Assembly (NCBI GenBank): GCA_026184435.1
Contig: CP046447.1
From: JAADFF01 sp013153035
GTDB taxonomy: Bacteria; Coprothermobacterota; Coprothermobacteria; Coprothermobacterales; JAADFF01
Strand: one strand, 5' to 3'
Length of the DNA: 64,000 nucleotides
The position numbers were made by a program, and so were the translations under genes. Shown in pieces: positions 1 to 10,600 of the stretch (its first letter is position 1; each line of letters begins with the position of its first letter). The notes below the pieces were generated by a model. It saw only the letters and a program-made list of their open reading frames with translations. It did no database searches and had not been told where the DNA came from.

Positions 1-673
1 AGCAAAACACACCAAGATATATAAGGGCTATCCACGCAGACGGGGTAAACCATTTAGAAAATTCTACCGGTGTCCTCATTAGCTCATAGAGTGTAAAAGG
101 TATGAAGAAGATAAGACCCCACAGACTGATATCCCTTGTTAGTGGCAGTTCATCGTAACCCGAAAGCTTTTCAACAAATACCGTATAGAAAATCCACGCA
201 AACGCTGCACCAAACATGAGCGTATCACCCAGTGGGTTGAGTTTCAACACAAACCTACCATTGAATACAATAATAGCCACACCGATAAATGCCATGATGG
301 TACCTATGTATCTGATAAGTGCAGATGGCTTTCTGTCAATTAGATCACGCACTACCAGATACCATACCGGGGTTGATGACACGATAAGGGAACCATTGGT
401 GGCTGTTGTAAACTTTAACCCTGTGTTCTCAAAGACGAAGTACATAGTGACCCCAAAGAAACCGGCAAGCATGGCATAGTATTTATCTTTTCCACGATAC
501 TGTATGGGGATACGCACAAGTGCATACAAGATGGCCACAGCAAGAACAAATCTTAGAAAACCGGCGGTAAATGGGGGCACAGTACCCACAAGAACCTTTG
601 TGGCAACAAAAGACACTCCCCACAATACAACAGTAAAAGCCATATATAAAAGACCTTTGGCTCGTGCAGTCAT
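1..673 (-). CDS. EamA/DMT-family permease, C-terminus off the window
   Basis: An open frame of 224 codons reads leftward from ATG at 673 and runs off the left edge, so only the N-terminal part is present. GGGGGAGGAG stands just upstream of the ATG. The protein starts MTARAKGLLYMAFTVVLWG and continues with hydrophobic helices separated by short loops; the FVATKVLVGTVPPF stretch and the first-helix W-G-x-x-F pattern are typical of the first EamA repeat of drug/metabolite transporters. The family exports metabolites or amino acids across the cytoplasmic membrane; the substrate cannot be told. Its promoter region is shared, divergently, with the DUF2202 gene at 816. Family call is firm, specificity unknown. 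Confidence 0.85.
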   Translation of the reverse strand, partial: MTARAKGLLYMAFTVVLWGVSFVATKVLVGTVPPFTAGFLRFVLAVAILYALVRIPIQYRGKDKYYAMLAGFFGVTMYFVFENTGLKFTTATNGSLIVSSTPVWYLVVRDLIDRKPSALIRYIGTIMAFIGVAIIVFNGRFVLKLNPLGDTLMFGAAFAWIFYTVFVEKLSGYDELPLTRDISLWGLIFFIPFTLYELMRTPVEFSKWFTPSAWIALIYLGVFC

Positions 674-719
674 CCCTCTCCTCCCCCAAGTTTATTTTTC
701 ACATTATACAGTATGCCAT

Positions 720-752
720 AGTGTCACAATGAGAAGCCTCGTGCGTATATAT
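720..752 (+). promoter_or_regulatory. Conserved 33-bp promoter/operator motif, copy 1 (DUF2202 gene)
   Basis: AGTGTCACAA, 11 unrelated bases, then GTGCGTATATAT, lying 63 nt before the ATG at 816. The same two blocks with the same 11-nt spacing precede the other DUF2202 gene (16850-16882, minus strand). TGTCAC and TATATA are 18 nt apart, so the blocks could be the -35 and -10 of a promoter, perhaps with an alternative sigma factor, or an operator overlapping one. Confidence 0.6.
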
Positions 753-815
753 TTGTGAAAACAATTTGACAAGTATAAAATATTTATAGGAAAACCTTGA
801 CAAGGAGGGGGATGT

Positions 816-1514
816 ATGATGAAAAAATTATTTAGTAGCTTAGTAGTAATCATGTTAATTGTCACAGTAGCATTTTCTTTTGCCGGTTGTGGAACCACTA
901 ACAACAATACAAGTAACACTAACACAAGCACAACAACCCAACAAACCACTACTACCAGTGAAAACACTACAAACACCACAGCCTTAACACCACAGGAAAA
1001 AGAGGAACTTCTTTATATGGCTGAGGAAGAAAAACTGGCAAGAGATGTATACACAAAACTCTATGATATATGGAAAGATGAGGTCTTCTTAAACATTAGC
1101 AAGGCCGAACAAACCCATATGGACCAAGTTAGGGGCCTTATAGAGAAATATGGACTGGAGGATCCCACAGCAGACATGAAACCGGGAGAATTTAAAAATC
1201 CAGATCTTCAGAAACTCTACAACGACCTTGTGGCAAGAGGTAGAGAATCTCTTGTAGAGGCACTAAAAGTAGGTGCTCTTATTGAAGAGGTAGACATTAT
1301 AGACCTTGATAAGGCTATAGAGGGTACTGACAAGGCAGACATAAAGCAGGTATACGAAAATATTAGAAGTGGTTCCTATAACCACCTTAGGGCATTTGTC
1401 AGTGCACTTGAAAAACAGGGTATTACCTATACTCCACAAAAACTATCACCAGAAAGATACAATGAAATTATCTCTGGTTCTCAGGGGCACGGTAAAGGAA
1501 ACGGCGGAAACTAA
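816..1514 (+). CDS. DUF2202 ferritin-like lipoprotein
   Basis: The 232-aa product begins with a lipoprotein signal (hydrophobic segment ending FAGC, lipidated Cys near residue 25), then a Thr/Asn-rich linker, then a DUF2202 domain from about residue 60 to 220. The domain shows the ferritin-like pattern AEEEKLARDVY, EQTHMDQ, LIEEVDI and SYNHLRAF, whose Glu/His residues would form a di-metal site in a four-helix bundle. AAGGAGGGGG supports the start at 816. The protein should sit on the outer face of the membrane; a redox or metal-handling role is an inference from the fold. It is monocistronic, with a terminator after it and the promoter motif at 720-752 before it. A paralogue lies at 15860-16747. 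Confidence 0.88.
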   Translation: MMKKLFSSLVVIMLIVTVAFSFAGCGTTNNNTSNTNTSTTTQQTTTTSENTTNTTALTPQEKEELLYMAEEEKLARDVYTKLYDIWKDEVFLNISKAEQTHMDQVRGLIEKYGLEDPTADMKPGEFKNPDLQKLYNDLVARGRESLVEALKVGALIEEVDIIDLDKAIEGTDKADIKQVYENIRSGSYNHLRAFVSALEKQGITYTPQKLSPERYNEIISGSQGHGKGNGGN

Positions 1515-1528
1515 GAACATAATGCCGA

Positions 1529-1552
1529 GGGACCCTGTCAGGGTCCCTTTTT
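1529..1552 (+). terminator. Intrinsic terminator of the DUF2202 gene
   Basis: GGGACCC, a GTCA-containing loop, GGGTCCC, then TTTTT, placed 14 nt after the stop codon at 1514. Confidence 0.88.
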
Positions 1553-1665
1553 ATATATCCTCTTTAACATAACTCCCTCCCCCTTAAGTCGTTTCTTTTT
1601 CTCTGTTGTTTAGCATGCTAAAATATCCCACAGGCTCAAAAGTTTAACTTGGGGAGGGAGTAAAT

Positions 1666-3270
1666 GTGTCGCTAAAAACCAAAGTCACACTGTGGACAGC
1701 TGGCATTATAACACTAGGTGGAATTGTTGCATTGGCTCTCATATGGCCTGCACCGCCAAAGATATTGTGGACCATCATATTGGCTGTCATTGGTGTAATA
1801 ATTGCCAACTTTTTCATATTACACATATCTCTAAAACCCCTTGATACATTGACAGAAACTGTGTCCTATATCACCAAGAACAAAGACTTCACCATAGAAA
1901 TAAAGATGAATAGAAAAGATGAAATCGGCATGGTGGCTCAGATGCTCAAAGACATATTAGGAGTTGCCAGAAGTATTATGTTTTCTCTGGCTAGCGCCCT
2001 AAAAACCCTCTCCACATATTCAAGCAGAACAGCAAGCAGTTTAGAAACGGGTATAGAGAGTGTAAAATCTGTTTCACATCTACTTGAAAGCATAGACCAC
2101 ACGGCATCGGAAACAGCCCACTCTGCCACAGTTATAGCATCTAATATGAATAGTCTTTCAGAAACAGGAGAAAAGCTGGCGGAGAGTGCCGAGGTATTTA
2201 GACAAGCCGCAGAAAATATAGGCTCTCTATCTATAAATAATCTTGAAATCTCAGATAAGACACTGAAGAGCATGCAGGAAACACTGAGAGCTATGAGTCA
2301 GCTAAAGAATGCAGCCGAAGAGCTGGTCAAAAAGGCCGCTGTGATATCTGATATTGTTAAGACCATTTCAGACATAGCAGAGCAAACAAACCTCCTTGCC
2401 CTTAACGCCGCTATTGAGGCAGCAAGAGCCGGTGAGGCAGGAAAGGGATTTGCCGTTGTTGCCGATGAGGTCAGAAAACTGGCAGAGCTGTCCCGTGAGT
2501 CCGCCGATGAGATAGCCAAAAACCTGAAAGACATAACCAACAGCATTGATACCTTAAACAAGCTTGCCAGCGATGTACAGATTAAAACACGAGATACACT
2601 TGTTCTCAATACCAAGACTAAACAATCGGCAGAAGCCATAGCCCACGAGGCAGATAACATTGGCGGACAGGCAATAGAGCTGTCAGGTATAGCAGAAAAG
2701 ATATATGCATCTATTGAGGAGATGAACGCATCTGTCCAAAACATCAGCGGTAGCATGGAAGAAGTTAGTGCAGAAATAGCCAATGCCACACGCTTATATG
2801 AACAGGCAATACGAGAGTTGGAAGTTTCTCTACGCAATTCTCAAATTCTTATCAACACAGCCAAAGAAGAACTCTCAAATATATCTCAGTTTAAAATACT
2901 GGGAAAGGAAGAAATTATATCTCTTCTCAAAGAAGCTATTGATAGTCACAGGCAATGGGTAAGAATTCTAACGGATATCGTAGAGGGTAGACAACCCATA
3001 TCAGCCCTTGAAACCAATCCTGAGAGATGTTCCTTTGGGCTTAGTCTTCTCATGTTAGGAGGCAACATACCTGGGTGCGAAGGTTTCATGGACAAAATTG
3101 ACACATTACACAGAGAAATACATAACATAGGAAAAGAGGTTATCTCTCTGATAAGAAATGGAGAAAAAGTTCCCCCCTCTTACATCGACAAAGCTAAGCT
3201 TATAAGCAAAGAGCTATCAGAAACGCTATCGTCGTGCATAGAGAAAATTAACAAGCAATCCGCACTATAA
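1666..3270 (+). CDS. Methyl-accepting chemotaxis protein with C-terminal CZB domain
   Basis: The 534-aa receptor has two closely spaced N-terminal membrane helices (about residues 8-27 and 33-53) and essentially no periplasmic sensor. A HAMP-like segment and a long coiled coil follow, carrying the conserved hairpin tip (EQTNLLALNAAIEAARAGEA, from residue 239) that contacts CheA/CheW. The C-terminus is a chemoreceptor zinc-binding (CZB) domain with the expected ligands H428, C455 (in CSFG), H482 and H486. Sensing is therefore probably cytosolic; the CZB family is linked to zinc and to oxidant (hypochlorous acid) sensing. The start is GTG at 1666, 5 nt after GGGAGGGAG; the ATG two bases earlier meets a stop at once. 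A second receptor gene follows. Confidence 0.93.
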   Translation: MSLKTKVTLWTAGIITLGGIVALALIWPAPPKILWTIILAVIGVIIANFFILHISLKPLDTLTETVSYITKNKDFTIEIKMNRKDEIGMVAQMLKDILGVARSIMFSLASALKTLSTYSSRTASSLETGIESVKSVSHLLESIDHTASETAHSATVIASNMNSLSETGEKLAESAEVFRQAAENIGSLSINNLEISDKTLKSMQETLRAMSQLKNAAEELVKKAAVISDIVKTISDIAEQTNLLALNAAIEAARAGEAGKGFAVVADEVRKLAELSRESADEIAKNLKDITNSIDTLNKLASDVQIKTRDTLVLNTKTKQSAEAIAHEADNIGGQAIELSGIAEKIYASIEEMNASVQNISGSMEEVSAEIANATRLYEQAIRELEVSLRNSQILINTAKEELSNISQFKILGKEEIISLLKEAIDSHRQWVRILTDIVEGRQPISALETNPERCSFGLSLLMLGGNIPGCEGFMDKIDTLHREIHNIGKEVISLIRNGEKVPPSYIDKAKLISKELSETLSSCIEKINKQSAL

Positions 3271-3383
3271 ATGTTTTATTTATGAAAACAGCAGATGTCT
3301 TTCACATATTCTCTTAAGCTATAGACATATAATATGTTTAGAAGCTAAATATCTTAGCAACAACACCTAAGGGGGGAATCTTT

Positions 3384-5666
3384 ATGGCTGCTAAAAAGTC
3401 TTCTGGTAATTTGCGAATGCAAATGTTTGTCTTAGCACTTATTCTTGCCTTACTTATTCCAGCTCTTATTGGATGGTTTTCTTTGGAAAAATTCAAAACA
3501 TTCGCCGATGGGACCTTATATGGACAGGTTAACATGGTAGAGAATGCCATGGAAAAAGATATTACCAACTGGCTAAAAGCCAGTGGTGAAACACCTCTGA
3601 AAAACCTTGTCAAGCAGGTCTCAGATGTTGGTCTTACCGACCCTTTACAGGCAAGAGAAATTATCATGAAAGCGGCACAAGAACTTAATGTGCCAGAACT
3701 TACACAGTGGCAAAATGTCATCAACAGCGACGAAAACCTTGCCAAGGCCGATGAGCTGATTTCTAAAGCGTGTAGAGAAAATATTATTACACAGGACGAA
3801 TGCAGTACAGCCAAGAAATATCTGGAGATTACCCATTTATTCAGACATGCTCAGAAAACAATAGGGGGAGCTAATGTTCAGAATGTATATATGGGTTGGC
3901 AAGATGGATTTATGCTACTTGGCACCCTTCAAATACTAAGTCCAGATGAATACGACCCAAGGGTAAGACCATGGTACAAGCTAGCCATGGAGCATCCCGG
4001 AACACTTGTTTACACGGATCCTTACATAGATTTCACCACGGGCAATATCATAGTAACACTGGCCCAGACGGTATCCGTCGATGGTCAAATTGTTGGCGTC
4101 GTTGGTATAGACTTTAACCTCCAAACGCTTGTGAATATGGTAAAAACCTATGTCACCAAGCAAGGTGACAAGGTATTAGGTATACCCATTTTGTGGGGCG
4201 AAAACTCTATCGTTATAGCCCACCCAGATGAGAGATTTGTAGGGCTTGCCTTTGACCCAGATAAATACGGCCTTCTTAAAGACACAGGATATCAGAAGAT
4301 ATACAACGAAAAAATTCAGCAACTTGGCCTTACCAAGGAAGAAATAGAATTTCATAAACAGCTGTGGGAAAATGGCATATTGAAAGCCAAAGATGGAGAA
4401 TGGATAAAGGGCAAAGATAAAATGGGAGACTTCCAAATCAGAATAACACACCTTCCCAACGGCTGGATACTCGGATATAAGGTGTGGGATGCATACTTTG
4501 CCGGATTCTATAGCACCCGTAACAGCATAGCTATAACCATTATTGTGATAGCCCTGCTTACGCTTATCGTCACATCTATTTATGTTCAGAGGCTACTGGG
4601 TAGTTTGGGAGAAATAGCAAAGGCCGCAATAAAAGCCTCTGAGGGAGACCTCACCGTAGAACTACCACATTATCCCTTCAAAAACGAAATTGGATACCTT
4701 GTATCTGCTCTACAGCACCTGCTACAATCGCTAAAAGAGTTTGTATTAAACATATTCAAGGCCACCAACTCTCTGCAAAGCTCTTCACAGCAACTTGCTG
4801 AGGCAGCCGAGTATATGAACGATAGCATAGCCCAGCTGACCGATGCTGTGGCCCAGCTTGCAGAAGCGGCAACCCAGCAGGCTAATGAGGCAACCAATGC
4901 CGCGGAAAGTGCCTCGCAGATAATGGAGAGTGCCGAGCAGATGGCAGCCTCTGCGAAAGCATCACAGGAAGTCGTTGACGCCACCATATCTGCCCTTGCC
5001 GACAACGCAGAAAATGTTGTAAAGATTGCCACAGAGCTGGGATCCCAAGTGGAAAGCCTTGGCACACTGGTGCAGTCTGCTATGGAACTGAACCAGATGG
5101 CAGAAAACATATCTTCTATAGTAGATACCGTTACCGAAATAGCCGAGCAAACGAACCTTCTTGCCCTCAATGCAGCTATAGAGGCAGCAAGGGCTGGAGA
5201 GGCAGGAAGAGGTTTTGCCGTTGTTGCCGATGAGATTAGAAAACTGGCAGAGAGATCTGAGGAGAGCGCTTCTGATATTAGAAACATACTCAGAGGGCTA
5301 CTTACCAAGATTGAGGACATTGTCAAAGAGATAGAAACGAAGTTTAGAGTGCTTGAGGAAGAGGGTCAGAGGCTGATGCAGGTTGCAGACAACACAGCCA
5401 AGCTTGGAGAAGATACCCAGCAGATTGTCGTAAAGATCAACGAGATTATAGATGGTGTAGAGTCCATCAGAAACCAGGTGGGTGTTATCTCCAGTGCCAT
5501 AGAGCAAATTGCCGCAGTAGCCGAAGAGAACAGTGCCACAGCAGAAGAGATATCTGCCTCTACCCAGAGCATGGAAGAGGTTACCAGACAGCTTAGAGAT
5601 GCCGTAGAAAAGATAGAAGACGAGGTTTCCGTGTTCCAAACCCTGCTAAGTAAGTTTAAAGTGTAA
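3384..5666 (+). CDS. Methyl-accepting chemotaxis protein with dCache sensor
   Basis: The 760-aa protein has an N-terminal membrane helix (about residues 12-32), a large extracytoplasmic dCache domain (about 35-375), a second membrane helix (about 380-402), a HAMP domain and a cytoplasmic signalling domain whose hairpin tip lies around residues 585-623. DPRVRPWY at residues 191-198 and the following YTDPYIDFTTGNIIVTLA are typical dCache ligand-binding segments; such domains bind small molecules, often amino acids or organic acids. The start ATG follows AAGGGGGGA. A strong terminator follows. Unlike its neighbour at 1666 it lacks the CZB domain, so the two receptors probably sense different cues. 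Confidence 0.94.
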   Translation: MAAKKSSGNLRMQMFVLALILALLIPALIGWFSLEKFKTFADGTLYGQVNMVENAMEKDITNWLKASGETPLKNLVKQVSDVGLTDPLQAREIIMKAAQELNVPELTQWQNVINSDENLAKADELISKACRENIITQDECSTAKKYLEITHLFRHAQKTIGGANVQNVYMGWQDGFMLLGTLQILSPDEYDPRVRPWYKLAMEHPGTLVYTDPYIDFTTGNIIVTLAQTVSVDGQIVGVVGIDFNLQTLVNMVKTYVTKQGDKVLGIPILWGENSIVIAHPDERFVGLAFDPDKYGLLKDTGYQKIYNEKIQQLGLTKEEIEFHKQLWENGILKAKDGEWIKGKDKMGDFQIRITHLPNGWILGYKVWDAYFAGFYSTRNSIAITIIVIALLTLIVTSIYVQRLLGSLGEIAKAAIKASEGDLTVELPHYPFKNEIGYLVSALQHLLQSLKEFVLNIFKATNSLQSSSQQLAEAAEYMNDSIAQLTDAVAQLAEAATQQANEATNAAESASQIMESAEQMAASAKASQEVVDATISALADNAENVVKIATELGSQVESLGTLVQSAMELNQMAENISSIVDTVTEIAEQTNLLALNAAIEAARAGEAGRGFAVVADEIRKLAERSEESASDIRNILRGLLTKIEDIVKEIETKFRVLEEEGQRLMQVADNTAKLGEDTQQIVVKINEIIDGVESIRNQVGVISSAIEQIAAVAEENSATAEEISASTQSMEEVTRQLRDAVEKIEDEVSVFQTLLSKFKV

Positions 5667-5677
5667 AGATGTTGTGA

Positions 5678-5703
5678 GGGCGCCCCTTCGGGGCGCCCTT
5701 TTT
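5678..5703 (+). terminator. Intrinsic terminator after the dCache receptor
   Basis: GGGCGCCCC, TTC loop, GGGGCGCCC, then TTTTT. It lies between the convergent genes ending at 5666 and 5702 and just touches the end of the latter. Confidence 0.9.
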
Positions 5704-6019
5704 ACTCTACTATCACAGCCGTACCAGAAACCGACACCATCATCATATTGCTTTGCCCAATGCTTTCGTAATCTATATCTACCCCCACAACAGCATTGGC
5801 CCCCATATTCTGTGCCTCTTCTATCATTTTCTTCATAGCGGCGTCACGAGCAGCTCTAACAACATCTTCATACTCTGAAGATCGCCCATCAAAGATATCT
5901 GTTAGGCTGGCAAGAATGTCCCTTCCTATACTTGTACCCACTATAGTCTCCCCACATACCACCCCAAGATACTTTACGATTTTTCTTCCTTCTACCGTAG
6001 GTGTTGTAGTTACAATCAC
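5702..6019 (-). CDS. ybjQ: YbjQ/UPF0145 family protein
   Basis: The 105-aa product starts MIVTTTPTVEGRKIVKYLGV and contains GETIVGTSIGRDI, EDVVRAARDAAMKKMIEEA and GANAVVGVDIDYE, the hallmarks of the YbjQ family. These small cytosolic proteins form pentamers; their function is poorly known. The start is taken as GTG at 6019, 8 nt after AGGAGG and matching the usual family N-terminus; a GTG at 6028 overlaps the ribosome site. It is convergent with the chemoreceptor gene and shares no operon with it. Confidence 0.92.
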   Translation of the reverse strand: MIVTTTPTVEGRKIVKYLGVVCGETIVGTSIGRDILASLTDIFDGRSSEYEDVVRAARDAAMKKMIEEAQNMGANAVVGVDIDYESIGQSNMMMVSVSGTAVIVE

Positions 6020-6075
6020 ACTTAGCACCTCCTAATAAGACTGTAATATTTACGGTTATCATATATTTTTATCAT

Positions 6076-7080
6076 TTATTTTATATATACTAAAGCACAT
6101 CCGACAAATAGTAGAGACAATACTGCCATACCCAACCAAACAACAAGTCTCAAAGCAAACACTACAGATGGAAAATATGCAGCTATAACATCTGTAAGTA
6201 AGGCAGTTGCCATTACACCAAGCCCAAAAATCATTACCTTTAACAGTAACACTCTTGTATACACTTGAACACTATTATCAAGATCCTCATATTGCCGAAT
6301 ATTCCTATACAACAACCATCCAAAGAATATATACAAGCACCAGACAAACATCTGGGCATATATACCGGAGAGTGCTTCAGGCCTCCACAAGAAACCAAGC
6401 ACGATATATAGCAGTAGCAACATAATAGCCAACACACTTATTTCCTTACCTTGTGGCATCAGAGCTTTCATATCATATCTATCTCCGTGCAGAACAAATA
6501 TCCATACACCTAAGACAACAAAAACCACTAAGAAACCGCTAAGAAGAGAGACAACGGAAACCCCTATGTTTTGTGTCCCCATCGCCTCAATAACTCCACA
6601 GAAAACAGCAAACACCAAGGGATGCTCAAAGACAAATCTAAGAAATACCTTCCTATCCTTGGTGAACATCTGAGCCACCTGAAGAGGCACCATAAAAGAC
6701 ATGAGAGGATGCCAGAACATGGCTATGGTAAGAACTTCAAACACAGATATACCCCCAATATTCAAAGCTGCATGCCACCATGGGTGAAAAAGAACTTTGG
6801 TAATATATGCCTCATAAAGTCCAAACAGTACTCCAGCAGGATACAGAGTTTTAAAACTTGGCTCTCCATAGGCATATACGATACCACCTAGCACCAGAAT
6901 ATGAAGCCCATATATAAGAGACAATGTGATGAAGTCGGAAAATTTCAAGAAAGCATAGGGGGTTGAGGCAGAAATCACTTCGGCAAAGAATATAGACAAG
7001 ATTGTTAGCATAAACCAGAAGTAATACCGAACATATTTCGGAATACTACTGTTATTTGAATCAAATATCATATTGATCAT
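6076..7080 (-). CDS. Polytopic membrane protein of unknown function
   Basis: The 334-aa product is mostly hydrophobic, with roughly nine predicted membrane helices separated by short loops. I do not recognise a family. Notable polar patches are YAYGEPSFKTLYPAG, FGLYEAYITKVLFHPWWH and YEDLDNSV, the second carrying a Tyr/Glu and two His that could be functional. AGGAAAG supports the ATG at 7080. It is transcribed divergently from the DUF998 gene at 7152, with a 71-nt shared promoter region. A transport or intramembrane-enzyme role is possible but unsupported. Confidence 0.7.
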   Translation of the reverse strand: MINMIFDSNNSSIPKYVRYYFWFMLTILSIFFAEVISASTPYAFLKFSDFITLSLIYGLHILVLGGIVYAYGEPSFKTLYPAGVLFGLYEAYITKVLFHPWWHAALNIGGISVFEVLTIAMFWHPLMSFMVPLQVAQMFTKDRKVFLRFVFEHPLVFAVFCGVIEAMGTQNIGVSVVSLLSGFLVVFVVLGVWIFVLHGDRYDMKALMPQGKEISVLAIMLLLLYIVLGFLWRPEALSGIYAQMFVWCLYIFFGWLLYRNIRQYEDLDNSVQVYTRVLLLKVMIFGLGVMATALLTDVIAAYFPSVVFALRLVVWLGMAVLSLLFVGCALVYIK

Positions 7081-7151
7081 CTACTTTCCTATGCATCCCT
7101 TTATATTATCCTATCCTATAAATAGGGATATTCACCAGCTCGGAGGTGATG

Positions 7152-7682
7152 ATGGTGAAAAGATGGATAAAGTGGACAGGTATATCGGCAGTTATCCTCT
7201 TCTTTGTTATCGCATATGTATCCAGCCTATACAACCCATGGTTCTCAATATGGCACAATGCCTATAGCGATTTGGGCACAACACACGCTAAGAACATGTG
7301 GATATTCAACTACGGACTAATGTTTATTGTGTCTCCTCTCATGCTGATATTTGCCATATATCTCATCTACAAATCAGAAAACAAATTGCAGACTGTAGGA
7401 GGATCTTTCATCACCATGGCAGCTATATTCATATTCTTCATCGGCCTATTTCATAAAGGCACAAAACCCCACGACTTTGTAGCACTATGGTTTTTCTGGC
7501 AATATTTCATAGGCATACCGCTCTACTGTATAGGCAGAGGAAAAACATGGCTCGGCATAACACTATTTGCCCTCTTTATAGCAGGTTTCTTGATACCCTT
7601 CCCATCCATTGCACTGGCAGAAACCTATGCACTGGTGCTGATAGGGGTATTTAATATGTGGGAGGGGATAAGCATCACATAG
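7152..7682 (+). CDS. DUF998-family membrane protein
   Basis: The 176-aa protein has about six membrane helices, and the NPWFSIWHNAYSDLGTTHAKN segment near residues 25-45 (a loop with S-D-L-G) is the DUF998 signature. The family is of unknown function. Three possible starts lie in a row (GTG 7146, ATG 7149, ATG 7152); GGAGG at 7142-7146 makes 7152 the best spaced. It is divergent from the membrane protein at 6076-7080 and convergent with the helicase gene, with a terminator straddling the end of the latter. Confidence 0.75.
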   Translation: MVKRWIKWTGISAVILFFVIAYVSSLYNPWFSIWHNAYSDLGTTHAKNMWIFNYGLMFIVSPLMLIFAIYLIYKSENKLQTVGGSFITMAAIFIFFIGLFHKGTKPHDFVALWFFWQYFIGIPLYCIGRGKTWLGITLFALFIAGFLIPFPSIALAETYALVLIGVFNMWEGISIT

Positions 7683-7698
7683 ATCCTATCCCCTTTTT
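7664..7698 (+). terminator. Terminator of the DUF998 gene overlapping the helicase 3' end
   Basis: GGGGATA (7664-7670) pairs with TATCCCC (7687-7693) and TTTTT follows. The stem spans the DUF998 stop codon and reaches into the last codons of the convergent helicase gene. Confidence 0.7.
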
Positions 7699-10600
7699 CT
7701 TATCTCTGCATCTACAAGCTTTTTCAAACGGGATATCTCTGCTTCTTTATTCCTCCACCAGTGGCGACTCCACACCCTTATAATCTTCCATCCTTTAGTC
7801 TCTAAAAAGCGCTGTCTAAAGATATCTCTCTCTTTCGCCGAAGGCAAGCTATGGTATAGCTCGCCGTCACATTCTATACCCACAACATAATAATCGTTGG
7901 TTGGGTGCTTTACAGCTAGATCTATACGATAGCCGGATACACCAACCTGCGTATCTACCCTATATCCCAACTTGACAAGTGCATCATACACTTCCTTCTC
8001 AAATGGACTGTCAAAGCGCACCTTACTAACAGATATTTGCTCGGATACAGAAGTTAAGCCTTTTAATATCTCTTCAGCCTCTAGTTTATTTCCCCTTGCA
8101 TATGCTCTGACATACTTAAGATACTCTTTTAGCAATTTAGAACCTCTACCTTTAACTGATTCAACCCTCAGATCCTCTGGTTCTATAGATGCAACAACTA
8201 TGATCTTTTCTTTTGCACGGGTAATGGCTACATTAAGGCGATTTTCACCACCCGATTGACTTAAAGGTCCAAATCTCATATACATCTTGCCATCTGGTGT
8301 AGGAGCATAACCTATAGAGAATATAATAATATCTCTTTCATCGCCCTGCACATTCTCTAAATTGCGAACAAAGAAACTCATATCTTCTCCGTCTTGCACA
8401 AGATTTTGTGCCTTTTCATACAATCCAGAAAAATATGAGTCCCTGCTGGCTTTGGATTCCAAAATGTCGTATATAAGATCCGCCTGTTTTTTATTAAATG
8501 TAATAACACCAATAGATTTCGTTGGTTCTGTCTTCCATATACCCTCCACTATTTCCACTACTTTTTCCGCTTCTGCTCTATTATTATTATTCACCCACAC
8601 ACCTCTAACTTTAATATATTCAAAAGGATTACCTAGTGTATAGTCTGGAACTATGGCTATCTTGCCATCATAAAAAGCATAATTAGAAAATGCTATAAGT
8701 GCCTCATACCTTGAACGATAATGGAAACCTAAGAGAACTGTAGAGAATTTCATCTTGGCAAGACTAAGTAACGACTTTACTTCTATCTCATCTGATTTTT
8801 CATCTATCCCATCTTCATCATCGTCCACCGAAACTTTAAAGAAGGAGGACGGCGGCAACTGCTTTTCATCACCTGCCACAACCATTTTAGATGCTCTGTA
8901 TAAAGATGGAATAGCATTTTCTATGGGTATTTGTGAAGCTTCATCGTATATAACAACATCAAATATTCCTTTAATCAGAGAAAATGTACTAGAAACAGAT
9001 TCAGGGGTCATAAGCCATATAGGAACAGTCTCCAATATATTTGAAACAGCAACATTATCTTCATACAACTGCATAAGCTCTCTTAGATGTATCTTTCTAC
9101 GCTTCTTATTAGCTTCACGGTCTATCTTCTTAGCCAATTTAGGTTCTACATAGAACATTTCTAACCTGGATCCAACATATTGGCGCACCATACCTTGTTT
9201 TTCTTCTAGTACTTGAAGCGCCTTTTGGCGCAATGCAGGATATTCATCTATTTTCTTTAGGTAAGAAAACTTCTTCTTGCTTCTCTCTATACGGCCAATA
9301 TGCACACTAATATAAGTTTTCCATATACTGCCAACTTCGTATCTCTTTAAATATTCCAATAGCAATTTATCACTATTTGACATTTCCGACAGCTTAATAT
9401 CTAAGTATCTTAGGTCATCAAAGTGTGCCAACAATTCCTGTAAATCTTTAATCTCCTTATGCGAAAAGTCTATCCGACTAAAGTACTTCCCAAGAGCAGA
9501 TGTATAACCCATATATTCTTTGTATTTATCGCTATAACGCTCTATAGCTTCCCCACTCTCTCTAAAAATATCATCTATCTCATTGGATGGTGTTTCAGAT
9601 AGACCATAAATAGGGGCAATACGATAGTAATCTTCCCAAAATTCTACCTGACGCTTTTTCTTTTCAATATATTCCCTCCAAGATTTTTTATCAATTACTT
9701 CCGGCAAATCTGACAAGAGTAAGCTCTCTATATACAGAAGAAAATCTTTCAGTGTTATATTTTTTAACTTGAAAAATGCAATAACATTTTGCTCCATACC
9801 CCTATATGCTGCCATTTTATCCAGTGCAACATTGTCAGAAAAATCCACATCCTTAAAATATTCATTAATAATATCCTTAACCTCGTAAATTTCTACAAGA
9901 CCTACAGCATAATCGTAAATAACATGGAGTTTTCGCTTCATGTCATCAAGACTAATTGCCATTAAACCGGGAATATGCTCACGAAGTTTATAGTAAGTAT
10001 CCCATGCTTCAAGAAGAAATTTCTTGTCTTGAATAAACTCTCTTAGCGAATCTTTTGTTAATTCATTGGGAATATCCTCAAAGAAATAATGTTTCAGCTG
10101 TAAGATACTGTCGGCTATGGCTACAATATCGTGTTCTTTAACATTCATAGATTGTGCTATCTCAGAAACAATAGACTTTACACGCTTTATCTTCTTATCT
10201 GTCAAAGAAGACCATATCTTACTAAACATACCACGAGATACATATTCCCTATAAGCATCTACAATATCACTATTTTCAACAATGGACTGCCATTTAATAA
10301 CCTCAACAGAGCCAATTTCTACCTCCAACTTATGAAATAACTTTTCATATCTATCAATGAGTTCTTCTACTACATCAATATCTTCTTTTTTCAACATAAC
10401 AGTTGTTCTTTGCAATCTACGATGCACGAGTTCTATATCTCCACTAATGTTCATAACTATGTCATCTATAGTACCAAATAGTTTTCTACCTTTAGAGACA
10501 AGAGGAGCATATTGAAATAGTGTAATTAGAGGTTTTATAAGTGGTTTAATCTTCTTTCCTTTCTGAAACTTATATGCCCTTTCTTCCCAAGGGAAATGGG

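Noticed and set aside
483..689. Cys-rich 68-aa minus-strand frame
   Set aside because: It is a shadow of the EamA permease, which is read in another frame from 673 and has the correct hydrophobic pattern and ribosome site.
4670..5326. 218-aa minus-strand frame inside the dCache receptor
   Set aside because: Ala/Ser-rich antisense image of the chemoreceptor coiled coil; no ribosome site and no sense as a protein. The 179-aa frame at 2298-2837 is the same artefact.
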